From Leptolyngbyaceae cyanobacterium RU_5_1 (lineage in GTDB: Bacteria > Cyanobacteriota > Cyanobacteriia > Leptolyngbyales > Leptolyngbyaceae), in assembly GCA_012034055.1 (NCBI GenBank), contig JAAUSG010000002.1, positions 28,381-92,380 of the forward strand: a stretch of 64,000 nucleotides of DNA. Reading direction: 5' to 3'. Position numbers and translations under genes: made by a program. Positions within the stretch are counted from its first letter, which is position 1, and each line of letters starts with the position of its first letter. Shown here in pieces: positions 29,182 to 37,912 of the stretch. The notes under the pieces were generated by a model. The model worked only from the letters and a program-made list of their open reading frames with translations. It ran no database searches and was not told the origin of the DNA.

Positions 29182-29853
29182 ATGATCTTTGCATCAGACG
29201 ATCCCCAAGGCCTGGCTCAACTTGGAGAGCAGGGCGAAGCACTGGAGGAACTTTCTCCAGAGGCGGCTCGTTGGTATGCTGTCCAAGTGGCTTCTGGTTG
29301 CGAAAAACGAGTGAAAGCAAATCTTGAGCAGCGCATTCAAACCCTGGATGTGGCGGACAAGATTCTTCAGGTTGAAATTCCTCAAACTCCGGCCGTGAAA
29401 ATTCGTAAAGACGGTAGTCGGCAGAATACAGAGGAGAAAGTATTTCCTGGCTATGTGCTGATTCGGGTCAGGCGCGCTTGGGATGCGGATCGCCAACAGT
29501 GGGAAATGGATGATGATGCTTGGCTAGTGGTGAAGAATACCCCCAACGTGATCAATTTTGTGGGTGCAGAACAGCGCCGTCCCGGTCGTGGGCGGGGTCA
29601 TGTGAAACCCATGCCGCTCAGCCCTACGGAGGTTGAACGGATCTTTAAGCAGGCTCAGGAGCAGGAGCCAATTGTCAAAATTGATATGGCCCCTGGCGAC
29701 AAAATCCTGGTTCTTTCAGGTCCCTTCAAAGACTTTGAAGGTGAAGTGATTGAAGTTAGCCCAGAGCGCAGTAAGTTAAAGGCACTGCTTTCTATCTTTG
29801 GGCGTGATACCCCGGTGGAATTGGAGTTTAATCAGGTTCAGAAGCAGAGTTAA
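29182..29853 (+). CDS. nusG: transcription termination/antitermination factor NusG
   Basis: A 223-residue NusG that binds RNA polymerase and modulates pausing, Rho action and coupling to the ribosome. The NGN domain reads RWYAVQVASGCEKRVKANLE and VFPGYVLIRV. The KOW domain reads DKILVLSGPFKDFEGEVIEV and ends with PVELEFNQVQKQS. A cyanobacterium-typical N-terminal extension of about 30 residues precedes the NGN domain. It directly follows secE and is 3 bp upstream of rplK, so it is translationally coupled. Confidence 0.95.
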   Translation: MIFASDDPQGLAQLGEQGEALEELSPEAARWYAVQVASGCEKRVKANLEQRIQTLDVADKILQVEIPQTPAVKIRKDGSRQNTEEKVFPGYVLIRVRRAWDADRQQWEMDDDAWLVVKNTPNVINFVGAEQRRPGRGRGHVKPMPLSPTEVERIFKQAQEQEPIVKIDMAPGDKILVLSGPFKDFEGEVIEVSPERSKLKALLSIFGRDTPVELEFNQVQKQS

Positions 29854-29856
29854 CGA

Positions 29857-30282
29857 ATGGCAAAGAAGATTGTTGCTGTGATTAAGTTGGCGCTCCCAGC
29901 CGGGAAAGCCAATCCCGCTCCTCCAGTTGGTCCTGCACTGGGTCAGCACGGAGTTAATATCATGATGTTTTGCAAGGAATACAATGCCAGAACAGCCGAC
30001 CAGGTAGGTATGGTTGTTCCAGTTGAAATTTCGGTCTTTGAAGACCGTAGTTTCACATTTGTACTCAAAACTCCTCCGGCTTCTGTGTTAATTCAGAAAG
30101 CGGCAGGAGTTGAGAGGGGTTCAGGCGAACCGAATCGGAAAAAGGTTGGCTCGATCACGCGATCGCAGCTTCAGGAAATTGCTCAAACCAAAATGCCTGA
30201 CCTGAATGCCAATGACATTGAGGCAGCCATGCGGATTGTAGAAGGCACGGCCCGAAACATGGGCGTGACGGTTAAGGATTAG
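29857..30282 (+). CDS. rplK: 50S ribosomal protein uL11
   Basis: 141 residues, standard length. It shows [20 protein letters not shown] and [13 protein letters not shown], and the C-terminal rRNA-binding domain ends with [21 protein letters not shown]11 binds the GTPase-associated centre of 23S rRNA and is needed for RelA-type stringent sensing, which fits with the RSH gene elsewhere in the window. Confidence 0.96.
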   Translation: MAKKIVAVIKLALPAGKANPAPPVGPALGQHGVNIMMFCKEYNARTADQVGMVVPVEISVFEDRSFTFVLKTPPASVLIQKAAGVERGSGEPNRKKVGSITRSQLQEIAQTKMPDLNANDIEAAMRIVEGTARNMGVTVKD

Positions 30283-30343
30283 TCAGTTGTAAACCTGAGC
30301 GGGGGAGAGGCGTTGTCTTCGTTATCACCCCAGGATATGAACC

Positions 30344-31054
30344 ATGAAGATTTCTAAGCGATTACGAGAACTACAAGCAAAAGTTGAAGACCGTTCATAC
30401 CAGCCAATGGACGCGCTGCAACTGTTGAAGGAAACTGCAACGGCTAAGTTTCCTGAATCCGCAGAGGCCCACATTCGATTGGGGATTGATCCCAAATACA
30501 CGGATCAACAGCTCCGAACGACGGTCGCGTTGCCGAAGGGAACGGGTCAAAGTATTCGGGTGGCGGTGATTGCCAGAGGCGAGAAAGTGACTGAAGCCTC
30601 TAATTCAGGAGCTGACCTTGTTGGCTCTGAGGAGTTGATTGCTGAAATCCAGAAAGGCATGATGGATTTTGATTTGCTGATTGCAACGCCGGATATGATG
30701 CCTCAAGTGGCAAAACTCGGTAAGCTACTTGGTCCACGTGGTTTGATGCCCTCACCCAAGGGCGGCACGGTGACCTTTGATTTAGCTCAAGCGATCGCGG
30801 AGTTCAAAGCCGGCAAGCTGGAGTTCCGAGCCGATCGCACCGGTATTGTTCATGTGCTGTTTGGCAAGGTAGCCTTCCCTGCCGAGGATTTGCTGATTAA
30901 TCTGAAAGCGCTGCAGGAAACGATCGATCGCAATCGTCCCTCTGGTGCCAAGGGTCGCTACTGGCGGACAATGTATGTTTCTGCCACAATGGGGCCTTCG
31001 ATTCAGATCGATATCAGCGCTCTGCGTGATTTAAAGCTGGGAGAAGTGGCGTAA
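30344..31054 (+). CDS. rplA: 50S ribosomal protein uL1
   Basis: 236 residues, standard length. It contains [38 protein letters not shown] and the C-terminal [21 protein letters not shown]1 forms the mobile stalk near the E-site. In many bacteria it represses its own operon by binding the mRNA; no clear L1 site was identified here. It lies 61 bp after rplK. Confidence 0.96.
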   Translation: MKISKRLRELQAKVEDRSYQPMDALQLLKETATAKFPESAEAHIRLGIDPKYTDQQLRTTVALPKGTGQSIRVAVIARGEKVTEASNSGADLVGSEELIAEIQKGMMDFDLLIATPDMMPQVAKLGKLLGPRGLMPSPKGGTVTFDLAQAIAEFKAGKLEFRADRTGIVHVLFGKVAFPAEDLLINLKALQETIDRNRPSGAKGRYWRTMYVSATMGPSIQIDISALRDLKLGEVA

Positions 31055-31079
31055 GGAAATTATGAGTTTTGATTGATGA

Positions 31080-31140
31080 AGTTTGAATCACCCTTCTTAA
31101 TTCATCATTCGCAATTCATCATTTGTAATTTATCATTTAC
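31080..31140. repeat. ATTCATCATTNG low-complexity tract
   Basis: Four imperfect tandem units of AATTCATCATTCGC between rplA and the L10 leader. Non-coding. Confidence 0.65.
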
Positions 31141-31189
31141 TCGGAGAACAGTACTTTGACCATTCCCTAAAACTGAATCGCGAAGCCCA

Positions 31190-31378
31190 AGACAGCAGGT
31201 GCGGATGGCTTAAAATCCTGCCGAGGTTTCTGCACTCTCCAATTAGTGTTTCCACATCGTTAAGGGTGGACGTTGGAGTGATGTATGAACCCCGGACAGA
31301 GTGCCGGGGTTTTGATTTGGTCGGATTGGAAAACACAAGTTTGGCTTTCTCAACCCAATTTAAGGAGGTGATAGATCG
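31190..31378 (+). promoter_or_regulatory. ribosomal protein L10 leader with internal hairpin
   Basis: The 325-bp gap before rplJ holds a leader resembling the L10(L12)4 autoregulatory leader. A region of paired segments (CCTGCCGAGGTTTCTGCACT, then AAGGGTGGACGTTGGAGTG) is followed by a strong stem CCCCGG-ACAGAGTG-CCGGGG at 31290-31309 and TTTT. The last hairpin could attenuate transcription when L10-L12 binds upstream. An excellent ribosome site AAGGAGGTGAT follows 10 nt before the ATG. Confidence 0.75.
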
Positions 31379-31945
31379 ATGGGTAGAACGCTGGAAGACA
31401 AACAAGCGATGGTGGCAGAACTCAAGCAGATCTTGAGTGAATCCCAGCTTGCGCTTGTGATTGATTATCGGGGACTATCGGTTGCTGAGATTTCAGACCT
31501 GCGCAAGCGATTGCGTCCAACTGGAACTGTCTGCAAGGTGACCAAAAACACTCTCATGGGGGTTGCGATCGAGGGGGATCAAAACTGGCAACCCTTAACG
31601 CAGTTTCTAAATGGTTCCAATGCCTTTTTGCTAGTTAAGGATGACCTGGGGGGCGCTGTTAAGGCTTATCAGGATTTCCAGAAAGCGGCCAAAAAGACAG
31701 AGTTGCGCGGCGGTGTCATGCAGGGCACGGCGCTTGACGAGGCAGGGGTGAAAGCAGTCGTTGATCTTCCTTCTAAGGAGGAACTGATTGCTCGCATTGC
31801 CAGAGCACTCAACGCCAACACCACCAAGTTGGCAGTCGGGATCAATGCTGTCCCAACCAAGCTGGCGGTGGGCGTCAAAGAAGTTCCTGGAAAACTGGTG
31901 CGTGCAATCAAAGCTGTTTCCGAGCAGGAACAGCAATCTGCTTAG
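31379..31945 (+). CDS. rplJ: 50S ribosomal protein uL10
   Basis: 188 residues. It begins MGRTLEDKQAMVAELKQILS and includes VIDYRGLSVAEISDLRKRLR and FLLVKDDLGGAVKAYQDFQK; the long C-terminal helix for L12 dimers ends the protein. Two near-identical units, KLAVGINAVPTKLAVGVKEVP, give a small internal repeat near the C-terminus. L10 anchors the L7/L12 stalk and is preceded by its leader. Confidence 0.95.
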   Translation: MGRTLEDKQAMVAELKQILSESQLALVIDYRGLSVAEISDLRKRLRPTGTVCKVTKNTLMGVAIEGDQNWQPLTQFLNGSNAFLLVKDDLGGAVKAYQDFQKAAKKTELRGGVMQGTALDEAGVKAVVDLPSKEELIARIARALNANTTKLAVGINAVPTKLAVGVKEVPGKLVRAIKAVSEQEQQSA

Positions 31946-32016
31946 TTTGAGAACTGCAGTTTTTGCAGAAGTTCCATTTCATGGTTGTTTATTGAATTAA
32001 TGCAAGGAGTTTATCA

Positions 32017-32430
32017 ATGTCTGCCAAAACGGATGAAATCTTAGAACAACTGAAGACTCTTTCTCTGCTGGAAGCGGCTGAGCTGGTCACGCAGATTGAG
32101 GAAGCTTTTGGCGTTGATGCGTCTGCTCCGGTTGGGGGCGGCATGATGATGGCAATGCCAGGCGCTGCTGCGGCTGGAGGAGCCGCGGCGGCTCCGGCTG
32201 AAGAGGTTGAGGAGCAAACCGAATTTGATGTCGTTTTGGAAGAAGTTCCAGCTGACAAGAAGATTGCCATCCTCAAGGTGGTGCGTGCTCTGACTGGCTT
32301 GGGTCTGAAGGAAGCAAAAGACCTGGTAGAAGCTGCACCCAAAGCCGTTAAGGAAGGGGTTGCCAAGGATGCGGCTGAGGATGCTAAGAAGCAACTCGAG
32401 GAAGTGGGTGGGAAGGTGTCCATCAAGTAG
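32017..32430 (+). CDS. rplL: 50S ribosomal protein bL12 (L7/L12)
   Basis: 137 residues, starting after a good AAGGAG site. The N-terminal dimerisation helices ([20 protein letters not shown]) lead to an Ala/Gly-rich hinge ([20 protein letters not shown]) and the C-terminal factor-binding domain ([40 protein letters not shown]). L12 recruits translational GTPases. It ends the ribosomal operon, followed closely by a palindromic repeat. Confidence 0.96.
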   Translation: MSAKTDEILEQLKTLSLLEAAELVTQIEEAFGVDASAPVGGGMMMAMPGAAAAGGAAAAPAEEVEEQTEFDVVLEEVPADKKIAILKVVRALTGLGLKEAKDLVEAAPKAVKEGVAKDAAEDAKKQLEEVGGKVSIK

Positions 32431-32462
32431 GTCGCGATCGCCCAGGCACTTGTCCTGGCTTA

Positions 32463-32527
32463 AGATCCCCGACTTCTTGAGTAAAGCCGCTCACCTAATG
32501 CTTTAACCCTCAAGAAGTCGGGGATCT
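32463..32527. repeat. AGATCCCCGACTTCTT palindromic repeat, copy a
   Basis: A 65-bp element with ends AGATCCCCGACTTCTTGA and TCAAGAAGTCGGGGATCT, an 18-bp perfect inverted repeat around a ~29-nt centre. It directly follows rplL and could act as a transcription or mRNA end. Other copies: 33681, 33777, 61754 and a short one at 62633. Confidence 0.92.
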
Positions 32528-32535
32528 AGATCACC

Positions 32536-33568
32536 CTAATTTCCTGCCTTTGTTGCCCCACCTTTCCTCAATGCCTCTGCCTGAGCGGACCAACGGGAAA
32601 CTTGCACTCCACGATTAACACATGCTTCTACATCGACTAATTTTTCCTGATCGTCGAAAACTTTGCAAGCTTGCCGTTGCGCGGGTGGAATAGAACGAGT
32701 GTCTAATTCGTACCAACCAGAGTGCAACCCGACAATGTAGTAGATACCGTCATTAAAAAGAGCAAACATTGGACTTCCAGACGCTCCACCCATCGAGTCA
32801 CACTGATGAAACAACAGTCCCTTCAACCTTCCTTGAGTAGGTGTGCCCAAAATGTTGCATCCAGCGTGTACACCAGCCGTTTGCCCACCATTGTTTGGAT
32901 CTGGAAAATCGCCTGAATAGCCTGCCAGTCGAACTTGATTGATGGTTTTGCCAAGGACTTTGTCATCTGTTAGGTTCAGCCTTCGCCAACCTAGATAGCC
33001 ATAGTTATCTCCCAAGGGTCGATCAATTTTGAGAATTGCCCAATCGTCGGCTGGATTGCCCTTGGTGTAGCCCTGACCATAAATCGATACAGCAACATTT
33101 ACTGTTGCTGTATCGGGCGATCGCCCATCACGCAGGTTTGGTCTAAACCGCATCGTTGCTTTTCTGGGCTGCTTCGTTTTGCGGTCGAGCAAGCAATGGG
33201 CATTAGTGAGTACCGAATCTCTCCCAATCAGAGTTCCTGTACAAATGCCACCCGTCCCGTCCCCATTATTCCATTCCAACCGCCCCGATCGCAGACCAGG
33301 GGAAGCTCTGGTTATCTACAGCAATCCGGTTATCGTCTCCAACAATTGCCCGATTGGGGTCAGCCGGGGAATGAGACTGCCGACGATCGTTGGGGCGAAA
33401 TGTCTTGCCATCTGAAGCGGGATTGAAAGGGATTGCGATCGGGGTTGGTGGTACAAAGACAGGATGCTTGGGTGGATTGGGAGACTGAGCCTGCCCAGAC
33501 GATAGGAAACCTGGAATTCTGCTGCTCACAGCTCCTACAAAAACTAAGGCAAAAAACTTTCGGTTCAT
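32536..33568 (-). CDS. secreted trypsin-like serine protease, one gene split by a frameshift
   Basis: Two overlapping minus-strand frames form one ~343-residue protein. The first (from MNRKFFALVFVGAVSS at 33568) gives a signal peptide, a Pro-rich stretch and NRAIVGDDNRIAVDNQSFPW, then hits a stop. Removing one G from a run of four (plus strand C4, 33283-33286) joins SAIGRLEWNNGDGTGG to the second frame, an exact multiple of three. The chymotrypsin-fold triad is visible: LTNAHC (His), DDWAILKID (Asp) and GGASGSPMF (Ser). A V8/trypsin-like exported endopeptidase is expected. It lies in the same direction as the CHAT remnant upstream. Confidence 0.85.
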
Positions 33569-33680
33569 TAAAGCCTCCTCACAGTTTCGTGGATTGTCGA
33601 GTTTGAGGATGCACCTACAATAATTTTGCTGAAGACAGAAGCAAATCCAGGACTGGTTTCAGTTCTGGATACAGATCAAG

Positions 33681-33744
33681 AGATCCCCGACTTCTGAATC
33701 AAATTGAGTTAGCATGAGAGTTTTAACCAAGAAGTCGGGGATCT
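33681..33744. repeat. AGATCCCCGACTTCTT palindromic repeat, copy b
   Basis: 64 bp, ends AGATCCCCGACTTCTGAATC and CCAAGAAGTCGGGGATCT. It is in tandem with copy c, 32 bp away. Confidence 0.92.
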
Positions 33745-33776
33745 TGGTCGCCCTTCCATCAATACCCGACAGCTCC

Positions 33777-33841
33777 AGATCCCCGACTTCTGAATCGAAT
33801 TGAGTCAGCAATTAGGGTTTTAACCAAGAAGTCGGGGATCT
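33777..33841. repeat. AGATCCCCGACTTCTT palindromic repeat, copy c
   Basis: 65 bp, almost identical to copy b including its centre (GAATCGAATTGAGTCAGCA), suggesting local duplication. It ends 12 bp from the stop codon of the CHAT gene. Confidence 0.92.
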
Positions 33842-33852
33842 TGTGCACAGGT

Positions 33853-34594
33853 TCACCAGAGTCCCTGTATGGTAAATGCCGCCCAGTAGTAAGGATGTTG
33901 ATAAGGATCCTTCGGATTATGGCGGTGGGCTTCCCACATCTGTTGTTGGGCTTGACGTAAAGCGGCGGCGGGAGACTGATTCTGCCGCAGCATTCCCTGA
34001 TAAAACTGACTCATCAACTCAGCCGTGGATGGCTACACTAACGTTCCAAAGCGAAACAACTAAACGCTTGGCTCCGGCATACATAAAGCCCCTGGTTAAC
34101 CCCATGATGCCCTCGCCTCGTACTTCCCGTCCTTGTCCGGTTTGACAGGCACTCAGCACTACCAAATCGGCAGACAGCTTCAGATTAAAAATCTCTTCCA
34201 GGTTTAGCCAGCCATCATCGTTTGTCGGCTGCCCCTGCGACTTGAATTGGGACAAAACCAGAGTAGATAGGGCAGGTTTTTCGTCATTGATCCAGCCGTG
34301 GGTGGCAAAGTGAACGATACGGTACTGGTTGAGGGAGGCGTTTGGCACCCAGGACTGATTTGCATCAAAGTCAAATGCGGCGGTTGTTTGTCCAGGTTCC
34401 GTAAGCTGAAGGATTTGGTCTCCTTCTTGACGGGTGCAGGGCAAGGGATTGAGGTTGCCTCTGACGTTTCGTAATGTAACTTGCAGTTCGATCGGTAAGT
34501 TTTCCTGGTTGGTGTCTATGGTTGCCTCTGCTTCAGAAGTCGTAGCAACACATTGTTCACGCTCGCCCAATTTGGTGATCCGTGGGTTATCAAA
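33853..34594 (-). pseudogene. CHAT-domain protease, 5'-truncated by IS21 and frameshifted
   Basis: The C-terminal ~250 residues of a CHAT (caspase-like) protein. Catalytic residues are visible: His in YRIVHFATHGWIND and Cys in ADLVVLSACQTGQG. The conserved RGFMYAGAKRLVVSLWNVS follows. The frame then breaks; removing one C of a CC pair near 34030 restores NVSVASTAELMSQFYQGML and continues through HPYYWAAFTIQGLW to a stop at 33853. The 5' side ends abruptly at an IS21-type end (34595), so the usual upstream TPR region is missing. Cyanobacterial CHAT proteins normally have N-terminal TPRs. The fragment is probably not expressed normally. Confidence 0.82.
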
Positions 34595-35001
34595 TGTCAA
34601 TTATCCTGACCGATTCGCGACAATTATTTTGACCGCTTTTTGTCATCAGAAAGAGAGCGCTGTTGAGCTGACTGTTGACGACAGCTCTCTGCCTGAATTT
34701 CGAGGATGAGGGCATGGTGAACTAAGCGATCGACTGCGGCAACAGTCATGGTGGAGTCAGTGAAGATAACATCCCAAGCGCTGAAGGGATGATTGGCAGT
34801 AATGAGCAAACTTTTGAGTTCATAGCGATGAGCAATCAACTCAAACAGCACAGAAGTTTCGGCATCTGATTTTTTGACATAGCTGAGGTCATCAAGAATC
34901 AGCAAGTCATACTTATCGAGCTTGAGCAGTGCCGATTGCAGTTGAAGATTGGCTTGAGCTGCCTGCAACAGTTGCACCAGGGTGGTTGCCGAGGGGTGCA
35001 A
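34595..35001 (-). mobile_element. istB: IS21-family remnant: istB helper ATPase C-terminal part
   Basis: The minus-strand frame 34624-35001 encodes ~120 residues of IstB, the AAA+ helper of IS21 transposases: LLILDDLSYVKKSDAETSVL (Walker B and sensor region), LITANHPFSAWDVIFTDS, ending QQSAQQRSLSDDKKRSK. The N-terminal Walker A half and istA are missing. The IS end lies at 34595 (TGTCAATTATCCTGACCG) with a second internal repeat (GACAATTATTTTGACCG), the multiple-terminal-repeat layout of IS21 elements. The other side is cut by an IS110 remnant. Confidence 0.85.
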
Positions 35002-35038
35002 TTAAAAGTGGCAGTCCGGAATTGCAGGACTGGAGTCG

Positions 35039-35383
35039 CTATGATACAAGGTTCACGCTTTGGGCATAGCGAGCAATCACTTCGGCATCAAGTTTGTCGG
35101 TTTTCGCTTTGCCTAAGGCGATCGCGAATCCTTTAACTTTTCTGGGGTTGGCGATTGCAACTGGAATGGCCGCGCTTTGCAACCCACAAACGAGCGCTCG
35201 TTCCAATCCCCCGGTTGATTCGACTCCGACCAAATGAGGGGGAGTCTGTTTGAATTGTTCAATCAGCGCTTGCACTCCAGCCTTACTGTTGGACACCTGT
35301 AAGGTTGACCCTTGAGGGAGGATGTACACGTCTAGACTGGCTTTACAAACATCGATACCGACCCATGTTTTTTCGGATGTCAT
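35039..35383 (-). mobile_element. IS110-family transposase, N-terminal fragment
   Basis: Encodes 114 residues of a DEDD transposase: WVGIDVCKASLDVYILP (first Asp), VGVESTGGLERALV (Glu) and KTDKLDAEVIARYAQ (two Asp). The frame then runs into a foreign tail (SVNLVS). The C-terminal Transposase_20 domain with its catalytic Ser is absent, so it cannot transpose by itself. It interrupts the IS21 remnant. Confidence 0.85.
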
Positions 35384-35631
35384 CGTTTATGCTGAGGTAG
35401 ATTTTGGTGTCCCTTTGACGACTCGTCCTTGCAAATTCGAGGTCAACCCCTCTAGCGATTGTTCGAGTTTGAATCATTGGGCATCTCGCGTGGCTCCGAG
35501 CGCTACCAATCGGTGTCAAGCACCAAGGGGGAACTGGGTTGCCACGCGCTTCTTAAAAATACAGGCACCCAGGCTACAAGGCGGTGTTTTGTTCACCAAG
35601 GATGGGACGGGTTACCTAGTTCTCAAGATAC

Positions 35632-35705
35632 AAGGTTGGGTAGAGCGATAGCGAAACCCATCAATCTTCCACTCCTGTTGGGTTTTGTACCTCAACCCAA
35701 CCTAC
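35632..35705. repeat. GGTTGGGT / ACCCAACC inverted element
   Basis: The left arm AAGGTTGGGTAGAGCGATAG and right arm CCTCAACCCAACCTAC flank a second inner pair (CGAAACCCA / TGGGTTTTG). This is a nested hairpin typical of short cyanobacterial repeats. It is related to the palindrome at 25370. Confidence 0.65.
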
Positions 35706-35733
35706 TTAGAGTGTTTAGTTTAATTGTGTCCAC

Positions 35734-35790
35734 CTACTACCGATTACCAGCCCAAACTCTAGATCTTTCGGTCATTTGCGTAAGTTCTGG
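35734..35790 (-). repeat. dispersed repeat ending TTTGCGTAAGT, copy 1
   Basis: Contains CTACTACCGATTACCAGCCC and GATCTTTCGGTCATTTGCGT followed by AAGTTCTGG. It matches the reverse complement of 52011-52069. Confidence 0.75.
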
Positions 35791-35893
35791 TTAAATTCCG
35801 TCAATCAATTTGCTTTCCGTAAGTTAAGATTACCCTGTTTCTGATATCTCTCTGACTTGGTATAGACGGCTTAATCTAGTTTCTTTTCTGGGT

Positions 35894-36631
35894 ATGCATG
35901 AACCGTTTACAATCCGCTTTGCTCAAGGTTCAACGGCCGTTGGACTACAAGCGAGTGATTTGATGGACGTAGAAGAATTCATACGCAAGCAGGGATTTCA
36001 AGTTCCATGTCCAGTGATTGTGGTGATTGGTGGTGCTAAGGGGCTGCAGCGTTACCATATTGACAAGTTGCGATCGCTACTTGTCAATGTAATCGCTCCG
36101 GTTGCCGAAACCTTGAATGCAGTTGTCATTGATGGCGGCACCGATACGGGCATCATGCGCATGATGGGCACCGCTCGGCAGGAGACCCGTTCTACCTTTC
36201 CATTGATTGGCGTTTTGCCGATTGGCGTTGCAACGTTGCCCGCTGCCCCACCCCCCTCGCCCGCTGCAGCCCCTTTGGAACCCCACCATACCCATTTCAT
36301 CCTGACGCCAGGTTACCAGTGGGGAGATGAGTCGCCCTGGATCGCCGCGATCGCCAGCATCTTGTCCAAGGGAGCACCCACGGTCACAGTGTTGATTAAT
36401 GGCGGCGAAGTTACGTGGCAGGATGCGTCTGAGAGTGTCCGGGTAGGGCGACCCATTGTAGCGGTAGAAGACAGTGGACGGGCAGCGGATGCCCTGGTAT
36501 CTGCGCTCAATGGGCAGGTGACGGATGAACGAGCAACCGGAATTCTAGCATCAGGACTGTTGAAAGTCGCTAGCCTTGGTAGTGATAACGGATTGGCAGA
36601 CGCGATCCGGAAAATTTTGGTAGTTAACTGA
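35894..36631 (+). CDS. prokaryotic TRPM-type SLOG (LSDAT) domain protein
   Basis: A 245-residue soluble protein. The Rossmann-like nucleotide/ligand-binding core shows PCPVIVVIGGAKGLQRYHID, then LNAVVIDGGTDTGIMRMMG (the GG-T-x-G motif of SLOG proteins) and PLIGVLPIGVATLP. A Pro/Ala-rich loop leads to HHTHFILTPGYQWGDESPWI and the conserved VTVLINGGEVTWQDASESVR plus RPIVAVEDSGRAADALV. This matches the LSDAT_prok branch, proposed to sense nucleotide-derived ligands. No SLATT membrane partner is adjacent. It stands alone beside the IS remnants. Confidence 0.75.
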   Translation: MHEPFTIRFAQGSTAVGLQASDLMDVEEFIRKQGFQVPCPVIVVIGGAKGLQRYHIDKLRSLLVNVIAPVAETLNAVVIDGGTDTGIMRMMGTARQETRSTFPLIGVLPIGVATLPAAPPPSPAAAPLEPHHTHFILTPGYQWGDESPWIAAIASILSKGAPTVTVLINGGEVTWQDASESVRVGRPIVAVEDSGRAADALVSALNGQVTDERATGILASGLLKVASLGSDNGLADAIRKILVVN

Positions 36632-37075
36632 AACCGCCTATTATCCTCTAGCGATATCGCTGGAAGAGCGCTAAGGCTTGAATAAGCACGAGCCATTCCG
36701 GTTCATTGTGCCGTGTATTCTTTACTAAAAGCGATAAGATTTTGTTATCATCGAAACCTTGACTTGTGTTTTAAGTAACTTCTATGCTGATTAAGGCTTA
36801 TTTTTGGTAGTAAATTTTCTAATCTGCAAGAATAATTAAGATAAAGCAGAGTAGGGATTTTTGAGGGGTTCTGCTGCCTCAAGATTTTCTAGGGCAGGTT
36901 CCTCAAGGGTTTCAGGGCACACTCTATCTGCCTTACAAGCAGGATGTCAGTGGTTTGAGTCAGGTAGTGCCCATTGATTCTGCCTCTACACTTTGACTAC
37001 TCATGTCTGATGTGTTTTGAGAATAGGTAACCATTAACAAGCACAATTTTGTATCTAGACTGGCGATCGAACTCT
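36632..37075. other. 444-bp spacer upstream of rplI
   Basis: AT-rich in the middle (36720-36850), with promoter-like stretches such as TTGACTTG and TATGCT. It probably contains the rplI promoter and leader. No gene or known RNA was identified. Confidence 0.4.
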
Positions 37076-37534
37076 ATGGCGAAGCGTGTTCAATTGATTC
37101 TCAATAAAGACATCAGTAAGCTAGGTCGAGCTGGTGATGTAGTAGATGTAGCCCCTGGCTATGCTCGGAACTATCTGATTCCTCAAGGGCTGGCCGTTCA
37201 CACCAACCCAGGTATTCTACGGCAGGTCGAACGACGCCGAGAACTAGAGCGGCAACGCTTGGCTGAACTGAAACAGCAAGCAGAGGTGGCGAAGCAGGCA
37301 ATTGAAGCGGTGAAAACGATCAGCATTGCGAAGCAGGTGGGCGAGAAAGACGCGATCTTTGGAACGGTTACAACTCAGGAAGTGGCGGATGCTATTTTAT
37401 CTGTTGCTAAGCAGGAAGTGGATCGGCGCAATATCACGCTGCCTGAAGTTCACCGATTAGGCACTTATACCGCAGAAATCAAGCTGCACCCCGAAGTGAT
37501 AGCCGTAATTGACATTCAAGTGGTATCTGCTTAA
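37076..37534 (+). CDS. rplI: 50S ribosomal protein bL9
   Basis: 152 residues from [20 protein letters not shown], the family start; the frame runs nine codons further upstream without support. The N-terminal rRNA-binding domain ([20 protein letters not shown]), the long connecting helix and the C-terminal domain ([20 protein letters not shown]) are all present. bL9 reaches from the L1 stalk base to neighbouring ribosomes. It is followed by a strong hairpin and dnaB, a common cyanobacterial pairing. Confidence 0.96.
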   Translation: MAKRVQLILNKDISKLGRAGDVVDVAPGYARNYLIPQGLAVHTNPGILRQVERRRELERQRLAELKQQAEVAKQAIEAVKTISIAKQVGEKDAIFGTVTTQEVADAILSVAKQEVDRRNITLPEVHRLGTYTAEIKLHPEVIAVIDIQVVSA

Positions 37535-37627
37535 AAAACTTCCAACGAAAAAGGGCACAGATAGCTACCAAACCTGACCCTAAAGACATCGTCCATCACC
37601 GGAGGATGCGCAGTTGGAATAAGTTTA

Positions 37628-37654
37628 ATGAGGCGGCACGATGTGCCGCCTCAT
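37628..37654 (+). terminator. hairpin downstream of rplI
   Basis: ATGAGGCGGCAC, a GAT loop and GTGCCGCCTCAT form a perfect 12-bp stem, followed by TCTGTT. It is likely an intrinsic terminator or attenuator between rplI and dnaB, though the T tract is poor. Confidence 0.6.
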
Positions 37655-37912
37655 TCTGTTCAATGCGCCCTTACAATAGAAAAACTTGCTTGACAATATA
37701 GTACGCCAGTACTAAAATTTAGTTGGGTTGCTGGTGCTGAAATCTTTACAGCTACTATAGGTAGAGTTTAGATCTGTAAAGATGCGTTTGAAGACGCTAA
37801 GGGTAGTTGAGCGTTTAGCAACTCAGCGGTATAGTGTGAGGAAATTGAAACAGCCAAAATTTTGGCTCAGTTTCAGACTTTTGTCCTAACGCTTTGAGCT
37901 TGTAGCTCGATT

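Larger units (their letters stand above)
35384..35893. other. 510-bp region: IS110 flank and two repeats
   Basis: The left part is probably non-coding end sequence of the IS110 element. 35632-35705 carries an inverted element (AAGGTTGGGT ... CTCAACCCAACCTAC). 35734-35790 is a copy of a repeat also found at 52011-52069. No gene was found. Confidence 0.5.
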
